Positions 11,032 through 22,014 of a stretch of DNA of 64,000 nt are shown piece after piece. Source of the DNA: Spongilla lacustris (lineage: Eukaryota; Porifera; Demospongiae; Spongillida; Spongillidae). Position numbers and translations under genes: made by a program. The notes beneath the pieces were generated by a model. That model saw nothing but the letters and a program-made list of their open reading frames with translations. It searched no databases and was not told where the DNA came from. Every line of letters starts with the position of its first letter. The stretch's first letter is position 1. The stretch spans positions 5,700,386-5,764,385 of the forward strand of contig OX442436.1 of NCBI GenBank assembly GCA_949361645.1. The letters run 5' to 3'.

Positions 11032-14001
11032 TAATTAAAAAGTTGTCGCTGCAACCGTCGTGGTCGCTGCAAAGGCTGTGTCTGTAAGAAGAGGGGTACT
11101 TTTTGTACTAGTTGTTTACCAAGCAGGTTTGGAAGTTGTGATAATGGTGGTACTACTACCCCTAGCACGAGCCTTAGCAGCCATGGCCCTTTGTCTCCAC
11201 ATGTTGCCCTCGACACTTCCTCGTTGAGTTCGGAACACAGAGAGATGCTAGCTCCCTCCCAGAAGAGTTCAAGGGACCCTGTAGTGTCGCCTGTTGCCGG
11301 CTCGTGTACAGGCTCTCGTTTCACATGCGCTACGTGCGACGCAGAGTTAGCAACGAAGGACATCCGGAAACATATGCAAGAACATGCCTTCGGCAAAAGA
11401 GATGGGCAGGCACCACTTTCCTGGTTGTCTGAAAACAATTTTTATGTTTGTTCCCGTTGCAATAACATCGTTTCAATTTCGAGAACCTCCTCACACTCTA
11501 AAAAATGCGCACCCTCGCCACACTCATCGCCTCCTATTTTTGAAGCTACAGACAGTGCATCCATTCTACCCTCTTTGGAGGAAGTCATGTCTTGTCGCTG
11601 TTCAACATTAAAGTACATCCCACAGCGAGCTTGCCAAGCATTTGGTGAGGTTTTGTCTGCTACTCTTAGAAAGGTGATATCTGACAACTCTACAGAGGCG
11701 TGGACGCTACCCTTCATGCTCCCCAAATGTGTACTGTCTACCGGTAATCATGGCTCCAGCAGCCAAGGGAAAGGAAAATCTTCTCGGATTCCTATTGAAC
11801 AGCTCTGTAAAATGTGGTCTGCAGGTAAAATACAAGCCCTCTGGCAGCTAGCAGTCGCAGCTGGACAATCCACACATCGTTGCAGCCCTCCCACTACCTA
11901 TTCAGTTGAAGAGGCAGAAGAAAACAAGATAGCTGCTGCTCTGGCGTGTGCCAGGGATGGCCTTTACTCAAAGGCATGCTCTATTCTTACTTCCAGTGGT
12001 CTGGCACCCAACTGTGATGAGACCTTTGTACGTCTCAAATCCAAGCATCCATTTTCAGACCCTCCAGTAATTCCTCATTGCCCATCATCTGCTCCTCAGT
12101 CTCCTCTCCAGCTTCCCCCAGGGTACAATATGTATAAACTTCTCAAATCCTTTAAAACAGCAACTGCCTGTGGGCCTTCTGGAATGCGAGTTCAGCACCT
12201 CCTAGATGCAATGAAAGCTATCCTGCCTCTATCACTGCAAACCACTCTGTGCCATGTTGTTAATATGCTCCTGGCTGGTCAAGCCCCTGCCTGTTTGGCC
12301 CCACTAATTGCCGGAGGCAACTTAACAGCCCTCCTCAAAATCAAGGACTCTGGCTGGGACGTTCGTCCGATTGCTGTTGGGGAGGTGCTTAGACGGCTTG
12401 TGAGCAAATGTGCCTGCTACCTTCTGAAACACAAGGCAGAAGATTTTTTCCAACCTTTTCAATTTGGAGTTGCGTGTCCAGGGGGATCCGAAAAAATCAT
12501 TCATCGTCTTCGACAATGTGTCATCTCTCACAAATCGGATTTGGACTTTGGAGTACTCAAAATTGATATGCAGAATGCATTTAATCTTGTCTCTCGCCAA
12601 GCCATCCTAGATGAGTGTTTGGCCAACTTTCCTGAGCTTCTGCCTTGGGTAGTGTGGTGCTACTCCCAACACCCTACACTGTGGCATCCATTGGGGGTGC
12701 TTCACTCTGCCTCTGGGGTCCAGCAGGGAGACCCTTTGGGCCCTTTGCTGTTCTCCATAGTCCTGCAATCTATTCTCAAATCTTTTGCTGAGGATGCACT
12801 ATGCAATTCCTTAGATTTTAACTGTTGGTACATAGATGATGGTGTTCTTGCAGGGGACACTGCTGCCTTAGTTAAGGCAGTACATCTATTAGATACCTAT
12901 GGTTCTACTAAGGGTCTGCTACTGAATCCATCCAAATGCCAGCTGTATGGACCATGTGATTCAACACGTTTTCATTGTTCCATTCCCCATCAGTCGGCAC
13001 TCAACTTTGACATCCTGGGTGCCCCCATTGGCGACGACGACTTTTGTGCCTCTTTCATTGAGAAACGACGGTTGTCAGCTTGCGAACTTTTGTCACTGCT
13101 TCCAAAGCTTTGTGACCCTCAGCTGTCTTTAGGTATTCTGAGGCAGTGTGCCAGTTTTTGTAAATTGGCTCACCTGGCCCGGTGCACTCCACCTACTTCT
13201 GCCGTGCTGGAATTGCTTGCTAATTTTGACAATGACGTGCTCCATTGCCTTGAGCAGTGTACTGAACTACAGCTTACACCAATGGCAAGTCGGCAAGCAC
13301 AGCTCAGTTTTCGTCATGGAGGTTTTGGCCTTCGCTCCCTATTTTCCCATGCTACAGCTGCCTTCATCGCATCGGCCAGTATTTCTCTCTCAGGAGCTTT
13401 TCCACCCACCACCGAATTCACACATTTACAGTCTGCTATTGCAATGTTTAATCAGCAGGTCACCGAAGGAGAAGCTTTGACAATGGTTTCAGTCCTCCTT
13501 TCACCACCCAGGCAGCATTTACTATCAGAGAAAGTCGAGAAGCTTGCATTGAGTAGCCTTTTGCACAATGCTACAACAGCAACTAAAGCCCGACTGTTAG
13601 CAGAGTCAGTCCCACAGGCTCATGCATGGTTAAGAACAGTGCCATCCCCAGGCCTTGGACTAGCACTTGAACCTGACGAAACCCACATTCTTCTGAAATG
13701 GTGGTTGGGCCTTCCCCTCTGTAACTTGGAAGAAACATGCCCCTATTGTTCTAGCCAGCTTGACCCCCTGGGACACCATTCTTTAACTTGTCGCTATGCT
13801 AGGGATGTGGTGACACGACACAACTGTATACGTGATTGTATTGCTGACTTTTGCCGTCGTGCCCACCTTTCTCCTCTTTTGGAGCAAGGTTGTGGTATTG
13901 GTCCAGCCAAAGACAGATCACGCCCAGCTGACATTTTGATACCAAACTGGTCACTGTCTGCATTTGACATCAAGGTTATACATCCCTCAATAATTCATTG
14001 A
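11032..14001 (+). CDS. Retrotransposon polyprotein: Cys-rich, zinc fingers, RT, CCHC, endonuclease start
   Basis: The frame is open from ~11032 to a TGA at 13999-14001, about 989 codons. There is no ATG in the first 53 codons, which suggests 5' truncation. These codons encode a dense cysteine module (CRCNRRGRCKGCVCKKRG then FCTSCLPSRFGSC). Next come two C2H2/C4-like fingers (FTCATCDAELATKDIRKHMQ and YVCSRCNNIV..H..C, ~11323-11510). The reverse transcriptase spans ~12100-13000 and includes ACGPSGMRVQHLLDAM, VLKIDMQNAFNLVSR, SGVQQGDPLGPLLFSIVLQ and the catalytic CWYIDDGVLAGD. A CCHC knuckle (CPYCSSQLDPLGHHSLTC, CX2CX8HX4C) lies at ~13738-13791. It is followed by a PD-(D/E)XK-like core, RPADILIP then FDIKV. 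The product would copy and insert the element's RNA. The frame breaks within the nuclease. Confidence 0.8.
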
Positions 14002-14300
14002 TTTCAGATGCTGGTCAGACCTCAGGTGCCTCAGCTGCAGTGGGTGAACAAGAGAAATTAGAAAACAATGCTTTGGGTTGTCTGGAAAGAGGTTGGATAT
14101 GTGTCCCTCTCGTAGTGGAGGCATATGGCGGCTGGGGAATCACTGCAAAAGAAACATTCTCAAGAATTGCTAGGCGTTTGGCCATCCACTCCCACTCATC
14201 CAATACTGAAATGCTAAATGCAATATATTGTCGCCTCGGCACTGTTCTGATGAGGCAAAATGCCCGAGCCCTCCTGGCTCGATCGGCATCATTTTCGTGA
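13998..14300 (+). pseudogene. C-terminal part of the retroelement endonuclease, out of frame with the main ORF
   Basis: This 100-codon stretch continues the nuclease domain in another frame and starts at a non-ATG codon. It contains SAAVGEQEKLENNALGCLER then WICVPLVVEAYGGWG, the usual tail of this nuclease type. A single-base deletion in the C/T run at ~13983-13990, just before the join, would explain the break. It is otherwise intact, which points to a recent insertion or a sequencing error rather than long decay. Confidence 0.7.
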
Positions 14301-14391
14301 CTTGTTATTGTGTAGAACATATATAAGTCACATATTGTTTATAAATAAAATAAATAAATAAAAACCCAGACCCGGACCCGCTGCAGCTCAG

Positions 14392-16063
14392 ATGGGACGC
14401 TGCGCAGCTGTATTTATTATTATCACAAATATGGCTGCCGTACTTGTATTAGGCATTATTTATATCCTGGCGGCTTTTTTCGGCTCTATAGCCATCTGTT
14501 GGACTTTTATTACTATCCTTCGTCACCCGAAGCGTGCACTTAAGAAGAAACGCAGAGATGGTAACAGCATTAGCCAGCTTATTACACGGCTGGCCGGGTT
14601 AATATATGGCATGTACTAGTACTAGTAGTGTAATAATATAACCTGTACAGTGCCTCCGTCCTGTTTGCTGGACACTACCCTGGGAACTCACCAATATGTG
14701 ACTGCCAACGGAATCAAATTCCACTGCGTCAGTGCAGGGAACGACTCCAAGCCGTTGATGCTCCTGCTTCACGGATTCCCGGAGGTGTGCGGTGCTCGGT
14801 GCGGGTTATTTAGGCACAGGGGTATCTTTTTTTTGCCTCTTTTCGTCTGTACCAGTTCTGGTTCTGTTGGCGCCACCAGCTGAAAGAGTTTGCCAGGGAC
14901 TACCATGTAGTAGCCGTCGACATGAGGTGAGTGCGAGCAGTGGTTGTCCACGTACGTATTTTACCAGATCCGTGTGACATCAGAGGCTACAATGAGACTG
15001 AACGCCCGCTCAATAAGAACGACTATGCCCTCGACATCCTCCACAAGGACGTTGTAGAGCTGGTGAGCAAAGTATCAGTGTGACCAGTCCCAATTTACTG
15101 TAGTTGCCACTCCCCTTACTAGTTATTGTATTCTTCCCGTGTCATAAGACACTTACCTTTCACGCTTCATTTCTGATACAGGTGCCTGCACTTAGACACA
15201 CCACGTGCACTCTTGTTGCACACGACTGGGGTGCACTGATTGCGTGGTACGTGTGTGTGTGTGTGGGGGGGGGGGGGGGATGTGTGGTGTGCCTTCATCA
15301 TTAGGCACCATCTAGGGGTGTGGCCGCCAAGAATCCACAGCTGGTGGAAAAGTTGGTGATCATGAATTGCCCACAGTCGAGGTAAATTATTACAGCGGGC
15401 TAGCCATGGATGTTTGACGACATGATACCATTTCATGCTCATATAGAGTCTTTCAGAAGTTCATGAGTACAAATCCAAAACAGCTCTTGAAAGCTTGGGT
15501 AACTATGGCATGGATGATTCCCGGGGGGCGGCTGGCAATATTTTTTTGTCCCTAGTACATCTTTGTGTTTCAATTGCCATGGTTACCCGAGTTAATGCTG
15601 AGATTGAATGACTACGGTTTTATAGACAAGGCTTATGGAGAATCAGCGGTATGCAGACACGCCCTGTTTGTAATGCTATTAATCAAGATGCACACGCACA
15701 CACTGTTCTAAGGCCTCTTATCCCCCAGATATGGTAGAGGCGTATAAATATGTCTTATCAAAGCCAGGTGCCCTGACTTCCATGGTGAACTACTACAGAT
15801 GTATGTTCACTAGACCTTCAAAGCTGCCCAAAGGACCTCTGGAGGTACCAACACTGGTCATCTGGGTAAGGACAGCTGTCCCTGTCAGCTCCAGCTTATC
15901 TCCTCTCCTTGCCAGGGTGATGATGATCCAGTACTTGACAAGAAAATGGCTGACATGCATACTTCTGTTTGCACTGATGTGGTTGTGAAGTGAGTGAGAG
16001 AGCATTAAGAAATATGATCACACACAACACACACATACACACACACACATACACGCACACACA

Positions 16064-16161
<98 letters not shown>

Positions 16162-16245
16162 CATATTCCCAACTGCAGTCACTGGGTACAGCAGGATGCT
16201 CCAGACACCGTCAACCAGTATATGAGGGAGTTTCTAGAAGCATAA
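14392..16245 (+). CDS. EPHX4: Membrane-anchored epoxide hydrolase (EPHX4-like alpha/beta hydrolase)
   Basis: About ten exons: 14392-~14606, ~14650-14784, 14856-14926, 14984-15062, 15182-15246, 15316-15381, ~15447-15498, ~15557-15648, ~15731-15867, ~15916-15989 and ~16161-16245. Exon 1 encodes a hydrophobic N-terminal anchor (VLVLGIIYILAAFFGSIAIC) followed by basic residues. The fold then shows the oxyanion motif HGFPE, FWFCWRHQLKEFARDYHVV, and GYNETERP. The nucleophile elbow is VAHDWGALIAW (Asp nucleophile), and lid residues include VFQLPWLPEL. The acid block is GDDDPVLD, and the catalytic histidine lies in CSHWVQQDAPD near the C-terminus. The triad is therefore complete, and the enzyme should hydrolyse epoxides at a membrane. 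The junction near 15648 has an unresolved phase. The last intron is a (CA)n tract running straight into the acceptor. Confidence 0.9.
16020..16160. repeat. (CA)n microsatellite forming the 3' end of the last EPHX intron
   Basis: Roughly 60 CA dinucleotides, nearly pure from 16072. They end in CAG at 16158-16160, which is used as the acceptor for the exon containing the catalytic histidine. Confidence 0.9.
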
Positions 16246-17308
16246 ATAAATGCTTATTTTTGTGCTCAGCTAACAGAAGTGTGTAAGGACATATAACTGT
16301 AGAACTGTTCACTGTCATAGTCTGTATCGTAATTAATGTTTTGCACAAAGTACAGGTAGCCAGTTAATGTCTTTGAACCACCCTGATGCAATTTTTGGAA
16401 GTTTATGCCTTTATGCACTCCACTGATCATGATTGACTCCACTGATCATGATTGACAAGCTTCAGGATCGGTGCGGCAACAACAGCGGCGTTGTGCACGT
16501 GTGGGATGCTGGATTCCTTGATTAAAACGTTGGGCCGTTGGCAGAGCTCGGCATATACTGTGTAAGTACGGACCCCGCGGGGGTGCTGCAGGGCGTGGCG
16601 AACCGTCTTTGTGCATAAGTTAGCGTTAGGTATTTTGGTATCAGGCCGTTTATATTATGCAGCACGTTTTTCATTGGATAATTTTATAGGAAAGTTAAGG
16701 CTTGGGGGAGGGGCCAACCATCACCATGGTTAATGTTGTCGCCCCTTTGGGCCTTCCAGAAGTTCCCTCCTGGCTCCCCCCCAAGCATTGCTGCTATCGG
16801 AAGGGGTGCCTATTGGGCCTGCTGGCCGTCGGCACGCGCAAGCCGGGGGGGAGGGGCCCAGCACCCTGCCAAACCCTTGCTAGGGACGGGTTGCGGTTGG
16901 GTAGGTAGGGGCACGGTACAGGTACATGTACCTCTTACCGGGCGTCACTGCTGCATGCATGAGAGTCCATTAAAGGTAAGTTAGCCGTACAGGTTAACTG
17001 CAGATATGGGGCACGCGCATGCTAAACTGATCATGATTGGCTTTACTTATCATGATTGACTTGGGCTTGTTACCATCTTCTACCAGTTGAAGAATCGCAC
17101 CCCTTAGTTGGCATATTAGCAGAGAAATTAAAGATGAACAACAGAAACATCATTCTTGCTTTGCATTCAGCTTCAATTAATGCACCTCTGGTGCTTCCCG
17201 TTCCTATTTCACGCACGGCACAAACTTTCTGCAGCTGCCATTTGCAGGCAGCAAACAAAGTCTTGCCACATCCTGAAACCCATGAAAAAAAAAAAAAAAA
17301 CTTCCCCC

Positions 17309-17339
<31 letters not shown>

Positions 17340-17660
17340 GGTGGTGGTAAATATTACTATAGGGTAGTGGTCTAGATGCATGTGTAAACACATACTCCTG
17401 GCCCTCCTTTCACTACACAAACACTTAATAGAATAGATTATGCAGTCTGCAAAAAGGTGTTATTGGGACACATATAGACAGGGACATGTATACCCACTAC
17501 ATGATTTTGTAAAAAGAAAATAGAATTTGGTTTTTAAAGGAATTCACAAACAACACATAAAACATAAAACAACTCTCCACATGACAAGAACAATGTACCA
17601 CCACCTCACCACCACCATCCCCCACACATATCCAGCGGGCTGGTTATAAGGTTTCAGCGG
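16246..17660. other. Intergenic region between EPHX-like gene and C9orf72 copy 1
   Basis: Contains an AATAAA-like signal immediately after the EPHX stop, repeated TGATCATGATTGAC words (16420-16455 and 17028-17060), a G/C-rich segment (16560-16900) with long but unsupported open frames, and A/C homopolymers at 17285-17338. No gene was recognised. Confidence 0.5.
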
Positions 17661-17665
17661 GCTGG

Positions 17666-18107
17666 TTATAAGGTTTCAAACTGTTGTAGCACCTGTGCAG
17701 CTGCCTCCAGAGGCTCTAGCACATCCAGGCAGGTGTTGGGTCTGATCTTCTCCGCCTTGATGACTATCACTCTCAGATCTCCGTCTGCATCGATGGAGAG
17801 GTTCTGCATAAGGAGGCTGGTGTTCAGTCGTGGCAGGGCAGCGGCCGCAGCTGCCTGCAGAGTGAGTGCATTAGCAATGTGTTCTCCCGCCTGGTACAAC
17901 TGGCTGTCGGCAATTCTGTGTGCACATGCGGTAACAGGCACGTGATAGTCACACATCTCCCCAATCATCCCTCCCACACCCACTTTAGCTCCGCCTCCAC
18001 ATATTTGACAAGGGCCAAGGCCTTGAGGTTGAGGAGACGCATGAACTGGGTGGTGTACGACTCAATGACCCCTGGTGTACTGACAGGGAGCAGTTCAACC
18101 TAAAGGG

Positions 18108-18158
<51 letters not shown>

Positions 18159-21100
18159 TGTATGTGTGTCATTACGTATATGTAGTGGATAATTCATCAT
18201 GTCACTAGCCTACCTCTCGCAGGTACACTTGGACCAGTGTAGAGTCCAACAGCTTTGCAGATTCATCGTACAAATGCATATCTGAGCTCTTGTAGTAGAA
18301 GTACTTGCTGCAGAGCAGATGAACAATGAAGGTGACACCCATTGCCAAGGAGAGCAATCCAATTCCATGACAACTATGTGTTGTGGGAACAGGACTGAGG
18401 CCCCCCCCCCCCAACCCTTTCCTTGTATTGATATGCAGTTCAGTGGTCATTTTCTAACAATGTATGTGCCCTCACTTCCTCCAATATCTTATGAAGAGGT
18501 CAAGAGGTCTGAGACAATACCTAACACAATACACTTACATGCCATGCAAGGTGTCTTTGGTCCTAGCCTGGTAGAAAGGCTTCAAACATATAAGGTGAGT
18601 CAATTAATTAAAGGACTATTCAAATTGAAAGAACTGAATATAGTCAACTATTAATATACCAAGCCTGTACTTAGGACCACATAGAACAGGCCTGTACATA
18701 GGACCACATTGAACAGGCCTGTACATAGGACCACATTGAACAGGCCTGTACATAGGACCAGATATGACATTCCAATAATAAGCAGCACTGTTACAAGAAG
18801 CCCCTCTACACATTTACACAACAGGGGTTACTGAGGGTGTGGCACCTTTTTCTGGTGACCTTCCTCTCCTCTTCCACTTTCTTGATACGCTCGGCACGCT
18901 CTCTAATGTAGTTGGCTAGATTGATGCTGAACACCCAGACCTAAAATCCACACATCACGGATGCCAGTTAATGAAGAGGTGTTGGTTATACCTCAAGTTT
19001 ATCCATGTTAATGATGGTTGAAGGCATACAGTTGTCCTCAAGCTCACTCTTGGTAAAGGGCAGCAAGCCACTGTTGTTGGTATCCACCTAAGGCCCAGAG
19101 GAGGAACACAATGGCTGAGGTGTTGATAGTCACACCCACACAAACATACCCACCTACACTGAAACCGAGGGACTACATGCTCCAGGGCCCTGGGTTGAGG
19201 GATCTACATGCTCCAGGGCCCTGGGTTGAGGGATCTACATGCTCCAGGGCCCTGGGTTGAGGGATCTACATGCTCCAGGGCCCTGGGTTGAGGGATCTAC
19301 ATGCTCCAGGGCCCTGGGTTGATGGATCTACATGCTCCAGGGCCCTGGGTTGAGGGATCTACATGCTCCAGGGCCCTGGGTTGAGGGATCTACATGCTCC
19401 AGGGCCCTGGGTTGAGGGATCTACATGCTCCAGGGCCCTGGGTTGAGGGATCTACATGCTCCAGGGCCCTGGGTTGAGGGATCTACATGCTCCAGGGCCC
19501 TGGGTTGAGGGATCTACATGCTCCAGGGCCCTGGGTTGATGGATCTACATGCTCCAGGGCCCTGGGTTGAGGGATCTACATGCTCCAGGGCCCTGGGTTG
19601 ATGGATCTACATGCTCCAGGGCCCTGGGTTGAGGGATCTACATGCTCCAGGGCCCTGGGTTGAGGGATCTACATGCTCCAGGGCCCTGGGTTGAGGGATC
19701 TACATGCTCCAGGGCCCTGGGTTGATGGATCTACATGCTCCAGGGCCCTGGGTTGAGGGATCTACATGCTCCAGGGCCCTGGGTTGAGGGATCTACATGC
19801 TCCAGGGCCCTGGCTTGAGGGATCTACATGCTCCAGGGCCCTGGGTTGAGGGATCTACATGATCCAGGGCCCTGGGTTGAGGGATCTACATGCTCCAGGG
19901 CCCTGGGTTGAGGGATCTACATGCTCCAGGGCCCTGGGTTGAAGGATCTACATGCTCCAGGGCCCTGGGTTGAAGGATCTACATGCTCCAGGGCCCTGGG
20001 TTGAGGGATCTACATGCTCCAGGGCCCTGGGTTGAGGGATCTACATGTTCCAGGGCCCTGGGTTGAGGGATCTACATGCTCCAGGGTCGACACATTTGGT
20101 GCAATAAAGTGTTGAGATGGCACCCGGGGTGTAATTTGACACCAGATTTGTGCTCCAGGTGGAAAGTTGGGGTCGGCATCCTCAAGCGCTTCGTGCTCTT
20201 TGGACTATAAACCCTAAACCCCGCTTCACGTGCCTTTGGCAAGCTATAATAGGACCCTGGGCTGAGGGATCTAGATTCATGGCCTTCCTGGGCTGAGGGA
20301 TCTACTTGTTCCAGCAGCCCTAAGTAGTGCAGGCCCATTTATATAATGTGGTCACTACATAAAATATAGTAGACCAATCAGATTGAGAGATTTCATTTGA
20401 ATACACACAGACAGGTGTACCTCTTAGAAGCCTAGTTTACATAGGTAACCATAAACACAATAGCAATCCTTACTGGGGCATATCCCTGCAAGTAGAGACC
20501 TGGTTCATAGTGGTAGGGGCTACTGATGCTGGTGCCATCGTGATTCTCCATGGTAACAGGTGAACAGAACAACCTGGAGGTTTTCTGTTCCTTGGGTGTC
20601 AGGAAGAGGCCAAGAGTGAGGATCATCTGTGCCCATCAGAACAACAGGGTTGACCACCACAGGGATAAGAAACAGGTGATCTCTACATACCTTGTTGACA
20701 GCCTCACTGTCCTGCCCCAATACCACTGTGTACCCACCTGTCTGCAGGTGACTGGTGATAGCCCTGTGTGCAGTGATGGTGTGGGGGAGGAGATGTGGAG
20801 GTGCAGAGCATAGGAAGTGGGAAGATGAGAAAGGAGAAAGAAGGTTCTTACTTCCTAAGGAAGTCTGGATTTTGCCTTAGATGATGAACATTGCCAAAGA
20901 ATGTCTGCTTGATCTGAGAGAGGACACATTTTACGAGCTCTCTAGCATACAAAACCTGTGCTCCACTTTACTCACATCAATAGGGTGTGGCACTGCATAG
21001 GTACAAATACTAGCCATCAATTCAGTAAATTTTTTCAGTGGTTCTTCAAAATGTTCATTGACAACTTTGTCCACCTTGTCAATCAGCAAGGCCCTCTCCG

Positions 21101-21711
21101 CACACTAGTGACATAGACAAGTACATGCTAAAACCTTAAGCTTCGTTATTCAAGTCAATTCACTAACCAGTTTTTTTAAGTGAACCAAAAAATGTTCTTC
21201 AAGAAGCTTTTCGACTTTTTCCTGGCAAAAGTTGTATCGAGCGAGATACTCCGACATTTCCCTATAGGGAAGGACTAGAAAAAAGGAAAAGACGTCTTTT
21301 TCTCCCCTCATTCTGTCCCTCATCCGGTCTCCTTTCGTCGTTGTTTCCATCGAGAACACAAACGCTGTGACAATGACACCGTGTTTGGGTAAAGAGTAGA
21401 ACTTGGTTTCAATCCCTTCCTGTTCTCTCCCAGCTTCATCATTCAAAGTAAAATTTACTATTGTTACAAGCTTCTTGTCGTCATCTAGGACTAAGCCAGA
21501 TCAAAATAGTGATACGTGTTTACAAGAAGTCGGCGTATTTATTTACGACAGCCCAGGTACCTCTATCGTCGGTCCACACGTGGAGTATTTTTGGCCCATG
21601 TATATTGTCCCATACTGACAGCACAACCGAAGAGAAATAGATTCCACCCTCCACCGTTACTACGTGCTTCTTGTGGTGAAGTTCAAGCTCAGTTCTGAAG
21701 CCTCTCAACAT
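17666..21711 (-). CDS. C9orf72: C9orf72 homologue, copy 1 (DENN-type)
   Basis: Minus-strand gene of about ten exons, starting at ATG 21711 and ending at 17666. Exon 1 carries SSVVLSVWDNIHGPKILHVW, the C9orf72 N-terminal longin signature (family form YWDNILGPRVRHIW). Exon 2 (~21495-21176) has TKFYSLPKHGVIVTAFVFSM and LARYNFCQEKVEKLLEEHF. Later exons encode SHLQTGGYTVVLGQDSEAVN (~20760-20699), ILTLGLFLTPKEQKTSRLFC (~20626-20465), a basic helix RERAERIKKVEEER (~18930-18850), YDESAKLLDSTLVQVYLRE (~18320-18215), FMRLLNLKALALVKYVEVEL (~18060-17990) and NLSIDADGDLRVIVI with AEKIRPN (~17810-17735). In known animals the protein acts with SMCR8 and WDR41 in autophagy and lysosome control. The last exon has an alanine-rich insertion absent from copy 2. 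A large minisatellite sits in the intron between ~20465 and 19090. Confidence 0.9.
18105..18170. repeat. (TG)n microsatellite in C9orf72 copy 1 intron
   Basis: About 25 TG dinucleotides with two TATG interruptions, in the intron between the two penultimate exons. Confidence 0.9.
18660..18765. repeat. 27-bp tandem repeat, four copies, in C9orf72 copy 1 intron
   Basis: Four units containing AGGCCTGTACATAGGACCAC. The matching intron of copy 2 lacks them. Confidence 0.85.
19165..20090. repeat. 31-bp minisatellite, ~30 copies, in C9orf72 copy 1 intron
   Basis: Highly uniform units of GGATCTACATG then CTCCAGGGCCCTGGGTTGAG. Each contains the 12-bp perfect palindrome CCAGGGCCCTGG. Variants are mostly single substitutions (GAGGG/GATGG/GAAGG). 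There are no spacers, so it is not CRISPR-like. It lies in an intron of copy 1, and the equivalent intron of copy 2 is short and lacks it. Confidence 0.97.
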
Positions 21712-22014
21712 CTTTAAACGTTTAATAAGAAGTTTACGGTATTACGGTATAAACCCTCTGACGTCACGAAATTATACATGAATACAAATCCCATATACGG
21801 AGGCACCAAGAACCAAGCAAAGACGGCATCCATATCCGGAGGCAGCCATGACAATATGAACAAATTGAGTTAAATCCTCATTATTGTACGTACTGAACAT
21901 CATACACAGTACCCAACATAACAATGGCGCACATACACGCACACTCGCAAACACCACACACACAGTCGCAAACACATGACACACACGAACGACACACACA
22001 GCCCCAACTTGAGG

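Larger units (their letters stand above)
11032..14365 (+). mobile_element. Non-LTR retrotransposon with restriction-like endonuclease, one frameshift, apparently 5' truncated
   Basis: The unit runs from the first open codon after a stop at ~11030 to an A-rich 3' tail of repeated ATAAATAAA (~14340-14363). No long terminal repeats flank it. The domain order (Cys-rich/zinc finger, RT, CCHC, nuclease) matches site-specific, early-branching non-LTR clades such as R2/NeSL/Utopia-like elements. The exact clade cannot be fixed by eye. The tail ends about 30 bp before the epoxide hydrolase start codon, so the insertion occupies that gene's promoter or 5' leader. Confidence 0.75.

Noticed and set aside
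10965..11438. 157-codon minus-strand ORF
   Set aside because: It is antisense to the retroelement zinc-finger region and has no recognisable domain.
19165..20090. CRISPR-like array
   Set aside because: Units are contiguous with no unique spacers, and the context is a eukaryotic intron.
19165..20090. Parallel to the human C9orf72 GGGGCC expansion
   Set aside because: The unit is 31 bp with GGGCCC as part of a palindrome, in a different intron. The coincidence of gene is not evidence of a shared mechanism.
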